Source: Flavobacteriales bacterium
Lineage (GTDB): Bacteria > Bacteroidota > Bacteroidia > Flavobacteriales > Flavobacteriaceae
DNA: 8,254 nucleotides
Direction: 5' to 3'
Assembly (NCBI GenBank): GCA_027003085.1
Contig: JALWYR010000031.1
Span: 1-8,254, forward strand
The notes beneath the pieces were generated by a model that saw nothing but the letters and a program-made list of their open reading frames with translations, ran no database searches and was not told the origin of the DNA. Position numbers and translations under genes: made by a program. Positions 5,812 through 8,254 of this stretch are shown here, one piece after another (within the stretch, counting starts at the first letter, position 1; every line of letters starts with the position of its first letter).

Positions 5812-5837
5812 AAAGGCCGCCCTTTCGGACGGCCTTT
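5812..5837. terminator. Bidirectional intrinsic terminator between the HIT and receptor genes
   Basis: AAAGGCCG (5812-5819) pairs with CGGCCTTT (5830-5837). On the minus strand the stem is extended by a U-G pair and two C-G pairs around a GAAA tetraloop, and is followed by TTTTTATTT. This is a strong terminator for the receptor gene, whose stop is at 5857. On the plus strand the hairpin has one C-A mismatch and is followed by TTTAATGTTTT, enough to serve the HIT gene too. Confidence 0.85.
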
Positions 5838-5856
5838 AATGTTTTAGAGCCGGTTT

Positions 5857-8254
5857 TTAGAAACGCAGTTTAACGCTGAATTTCCATGTACGGCCAAAGC
5901 CGAAGAATACGCGGTTACGGGTATCGATACCGTTCCAAACTTGGCTACTTGTGCCCGGGAAAATATTGGTATCGGATTCGGCGATATAGATTTTGTTGAA
6001 CACGTTATTCACATTAAATCTCAATGCAATGTTACCCAGATGTTTAACGTCGAACTTATAGCTTACACCTGCATCCACCAAGCTGTAAGCGGGAAGTTTC
6101 AAGGAACCTTGGTGATTGGGGTCTTGGAATTGGTTCAGGTCGATTTTGGCAAACAGATTATCCACAAAGAATTGGTTTACATCGAAGGCCAAACCTTTGA
6201 CCGGGCTGTAACGCAATCCCAGCCGGGAGGTGAATTGGGCGCTGTTACCTACCTTGACGCCGTTAAGATAAACGGTTTTGGTAGTAACATATTGATTGTT
6301 GTTGTCAAAGAAATCTACGTCAATATCATTTTTATATTGCCAATCACCGGCCGAAAGCATACCGTAGAATTGGAATTGACCGTAGTGGGCACGTGTTTCG
6401 AATTCAATCCCCTTATGCACTTCGGTAACGCCATACATTTTACCATAGAGCCGTTGTGAGCCGATACGTGTGCTGGCAACAGCATACCGGTCGGACCAGG
6501 TGGTGTGATACAGGTTAATGTTAAATTTCCAATGTTCACCCTTGAAACCGTAGCCGGCTTCGAAAGCTTTTACCTTTTCGTTTTTCAAATCGGGGTTAAC
6601 ATCATTGGTGTAGTTGGGGAACACGGCACGGAACAAAGGTTGTTTGCTATAAAGACCGGCATTAAAGAAGATGTTATGCTGTTCATTAATGTTGTAGTTG
6701 GCACCACCTTTAATGTTATAGCCGGGAAGATTAACCAGTTCGGAGGTTTGTTCGGGATCATTATCGGCATAGCGGAAGTAATCGATACGTTGGAAACCTT
6801 GTTGCGAGAAGGAACCTTGTACAAAGGTGGAAAGTTTATCGGTTTTGTATTCCACTTGGCCGAAAATACCGAGCCATTTTACTTTACCCACGTTAAAGTA
6901 TTCGATTTTTTGTTGGCCCAAAATGTCGATGAAAGGATTCCATGCGGGGTTGGCTTCCACAAATTCGTCGGGAGTAATAATGTTGTTAGGGTCATTCACG
7001 TTGCGATTATCCATATAACGGTCGGCACCAATAACATCGTTCACTACCCGGTAATGATAACCCTTGTAGGTACGCCAATCCACACCCAGGTCGGCACTGA
7101 TATTATCGGTTACATCGCCGTGGAAGTTGATGATGGTTCCGTACCAGTCGTGCGAGTTCATGGAAGCGCGACGGGTCAATCCGTCATTGCGTGTGTTGGT
7201 AAAATATCCTTCGGAATCAGCCGTGCGGTCGGCGCCGAAATCGGGAACCGAACCACCGCTATTCCAAGTATATATATCATCAAAGCGTACCAAACCGGTT
7301 TCTTGCGTGTCGCGGAAGGTGCTGTAATAGTATTTTTTTCCGTTAATTTTACCGATACCTCCGGTTCCACCGCCACGACCCCAAGAGCCGTAGAATACGG
7401 AATTAACTTTGTAGTTATCATTGATTTTATAATCCACGTTCAACGAAGCAATCGGCTTGTGATAGAAGTTACGACGCCAGGTAAATACTTTACCGTCCAA
7501 ATAACCCCAATCACTGTTGTATTTGATGTTGGGTTTATCAAAAGTTCCGCCGTATTTAATGTAATCGGCAATCGAAGGTGCCCAATCGCGTTGGTGGTGC
7601 CATTGCGGAGCACCGGTAGCGGTAAACATAAAGCTGAGGTTGTCGCTGGCTTTGTAGCCCAATCCGAGGAACCAGGTATAACCGTTGAATTGGGTGGCGT
7701 CCACATAGCCGTTACCTTTGGTGTGGCTCAAAAGGAAAGATGCCGAAAAGCCGTTGTCCATAAGACCTGTGGAATAGGAAGCCAGGTATTTGGTGTATCC
7801 GTCATTTCCCATGCTGAAAGCCACCGAACCGCCTTTTTGCTTTTCGGAAGTGGTGGTGAGGATGTTGATGGTACCACCTACGGACGAGATGGCCAATTTG
7901 GAAGCCCCGAGCCCGCGTTGTACTTGCATGGCGGAAACCACGTCGGCCAATCCGGCCCAGTTGCTCCAATACACCCAACCGTTTTCCATGTCGTTCACAG
8001 GCATACCATTGATAAGCACGGCTGTATTACGCTGGTCGAAACCACGGATGTCGATACGGGCGTCGCCCCAACCGCCACCGCGTTTGGTAGCATAGACCGA
8101 AGGAGTGTAATTCAAAACCTCGGGCAATTCTTTGGTGCCCAAATTTTCTTGGATTTCGGCTGCCTTGATGGTGGATTGAGCCACAGGCGTCAAACGTTCT
8201 TTGGCGATGTCGGCCACACCTACAATGGTAATTTGGCTAAGTGATTCGGCCGAA
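5857..8254 (-). CDS. TonB-dependent outer-membrane receptor, N-terminus outside the window
   Basis: The frame is open from the right edge to the TAA at 5859-5857, giving 798 visible residues. The first visible residues, SAESLSQITIVGVADIAKER, are internal, so the GTG at 8217 is not the start. The signal peptide, and probably a carboxypeptidase-regulatory-like domain, lie further right. The plug domain spans about visible residues 30-132, with RGGGWGDARIDIRGFDQ (57-74 region), INGMPVNDMENGWVYW (81-96 region), QVQRGLGASKLAISSVGGTINI (110-131 region). The rest is beta-barrel, rich in aromatic strands, ending WKFSVKLRF with the terminal Phe typical of outer-membrane barrels. It imports a ligand using TonB-ExbBD energy. 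It is shorter than SusC-type receptors and no SusD partner is in the window, so the ligand (metal chelate, vitamin, peptide or sugar) is open. A strong terminator follows at 5812-5837. Confidence 0.95.
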   Translation of the reverse strand, partial: SAESLSQITIVGVADIAKERLTPVAQSTIKAAEIQENLGTKELPEVLNYTPSVYATKRGGGWGDARIDIRGFDQRNTAVLINGMPVNDMENGWVYWSNWAGLADVVSAMQVQRGLGASKLAISSVGGTINILTTTSEKQKGGSVAFSMGNDGYTKYLASYSTGLMDNGFSASFLLSHTKGNGYVDATQFNGYTWFLGLGYKASDNLSFMFTATGAPQWHHQRDWAPSIADYIKYGGTFDKPNIKYNSDWGYLDGKVFTWRRNFYHKPIASLNVDYKINDNYKVNSVFYGSWGRGGGTGGIGKINGKKYYYSTFRDTQETGLVRFDDIYTWNSGGSVPDFGADRTADSEGYFTNTRNDGLTRRASMNSHDWYGTIINFHGDVTDNISADLGVDWRTYKGYHYRVVNDVIGADRYMDNRNVNDPNNIITPDEFVEANPAWNPFIDILGQQKIEYFNVGKVKWLGIFGQVEYKTDKLSTFVQGSFSQQGFQRIDYFRYADNDPEQTSELVNLPGYNIKGGANYNINEQHNIFFNAGLYSKQPLFRAVFPNYTNDVNPDLKNEKVKAFEAGYGFKGEHWKFNINLYHTTWSDRYAVASTRIGSQRLYGKMYGVTEVHKGIEFETRAHYGQFQFYGMLSAGDWQYKNDIDVDFFDNNNQYVTTKTVYLNGVKVGNSAQFTSRLGLRYSPVKGLAFDVNQFFVDNLFAKIDLNQFQDPNHQGSLKLPAYSLVDAGVSYKFDVKHLGNIALRFNVNNVFNKIYIAESDTNIFPGTSSQVWNGIDTRNRVFFGFGRTWKFSVKLRF

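Noticed and set aside
8215..8217. GTG at 8217 as the receptor start
   Set aside because: The frame stays open to the window edge, and the residues before it (SQITIVG) fit the normal linker before the plug domain, so the real start lies outside.
6505..8244. A 579-codon open frame on the plus strand opposite the receptor gene
   Set aside because: It lies antisense to a clear TonB-dependent receptor and its product has no recognisable domain. It is a shadow of codon bias in the real gene.
1..8254. tRNA, rRNA or CRISPR features
   Set aside because: No cloverleaf with a TTCGAnnC-type arm, no rRNA segments and no regularly spaced repeats with unique spacers were seen on either strand.

Overview
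The window reads as a chromosomal segment of a Bacteroidota bacterium. Supporting signs are a large TonB-dependent outer-membrane receptor, a single-chain glycyl-tRNA synthetase with a coiled-coil insertion, a 7-helix membrane protein fused to an AraC-type DNA-binding domain, a coiled-coil membrane protein of a type common in this phylum, near absence of strong Shine-Dalgarno sites, and several -7 boxes matching TAnnTTTG. The genus cannot be told from what is here.

Layout from left to right: (1) 1-54 is the first 18 codons of a minus-strand gene that runs off the left edge, with a -7 box at 94-101. (2) About 126-735 is a gene-free, very GC-rich island. It opens with a near-perfect 27-bp palindrome, contains short repeated modules in shuffled order, and ends in very stable hairpins. 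Bases 181-540 are about 72% G+C with only about 7.5% T on the plus strand. (3) 742-2956 is a minus-strand pair, glyQS then a ComF-family phosphoribosyltransferase, separated by one base. (4) 2989-3131 is a small element with inverted ends that fills most of the 200-bp gap upstream of glyQS and looks like a MITE. (5) 3157-4098 is a conserved coiled-coil membrane protein of unknown role, minus strand. (6) 4228-5280 is a membrane-bound AraC-type regulator, minus strand. (7) 5376-5783 is a HIT-family nucleotide-binding protein, plus strand, divergent from the regulator. (8) 5812-5837 is a two-way terminator between the convergent HIT and receptor genes. (9) 5857-8254 is a TonB-dependent receptor, minus strand, whose N-terminus lies beyond the right edge.

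Most genes are housekeeping or common envelope functions and form no obvious single pathway. glyQS and the ComF-like gene are almost certainly co-transcribed. The regulator has no clear target in the window. I see no defence system, CRISPR array, prophage or full insertion sequence. The least explained parts are the GC-rich island and the inverted-repeat element. I regard these as probable repeat families, not as a new functional system, and a genome-wide copy search would settle this.
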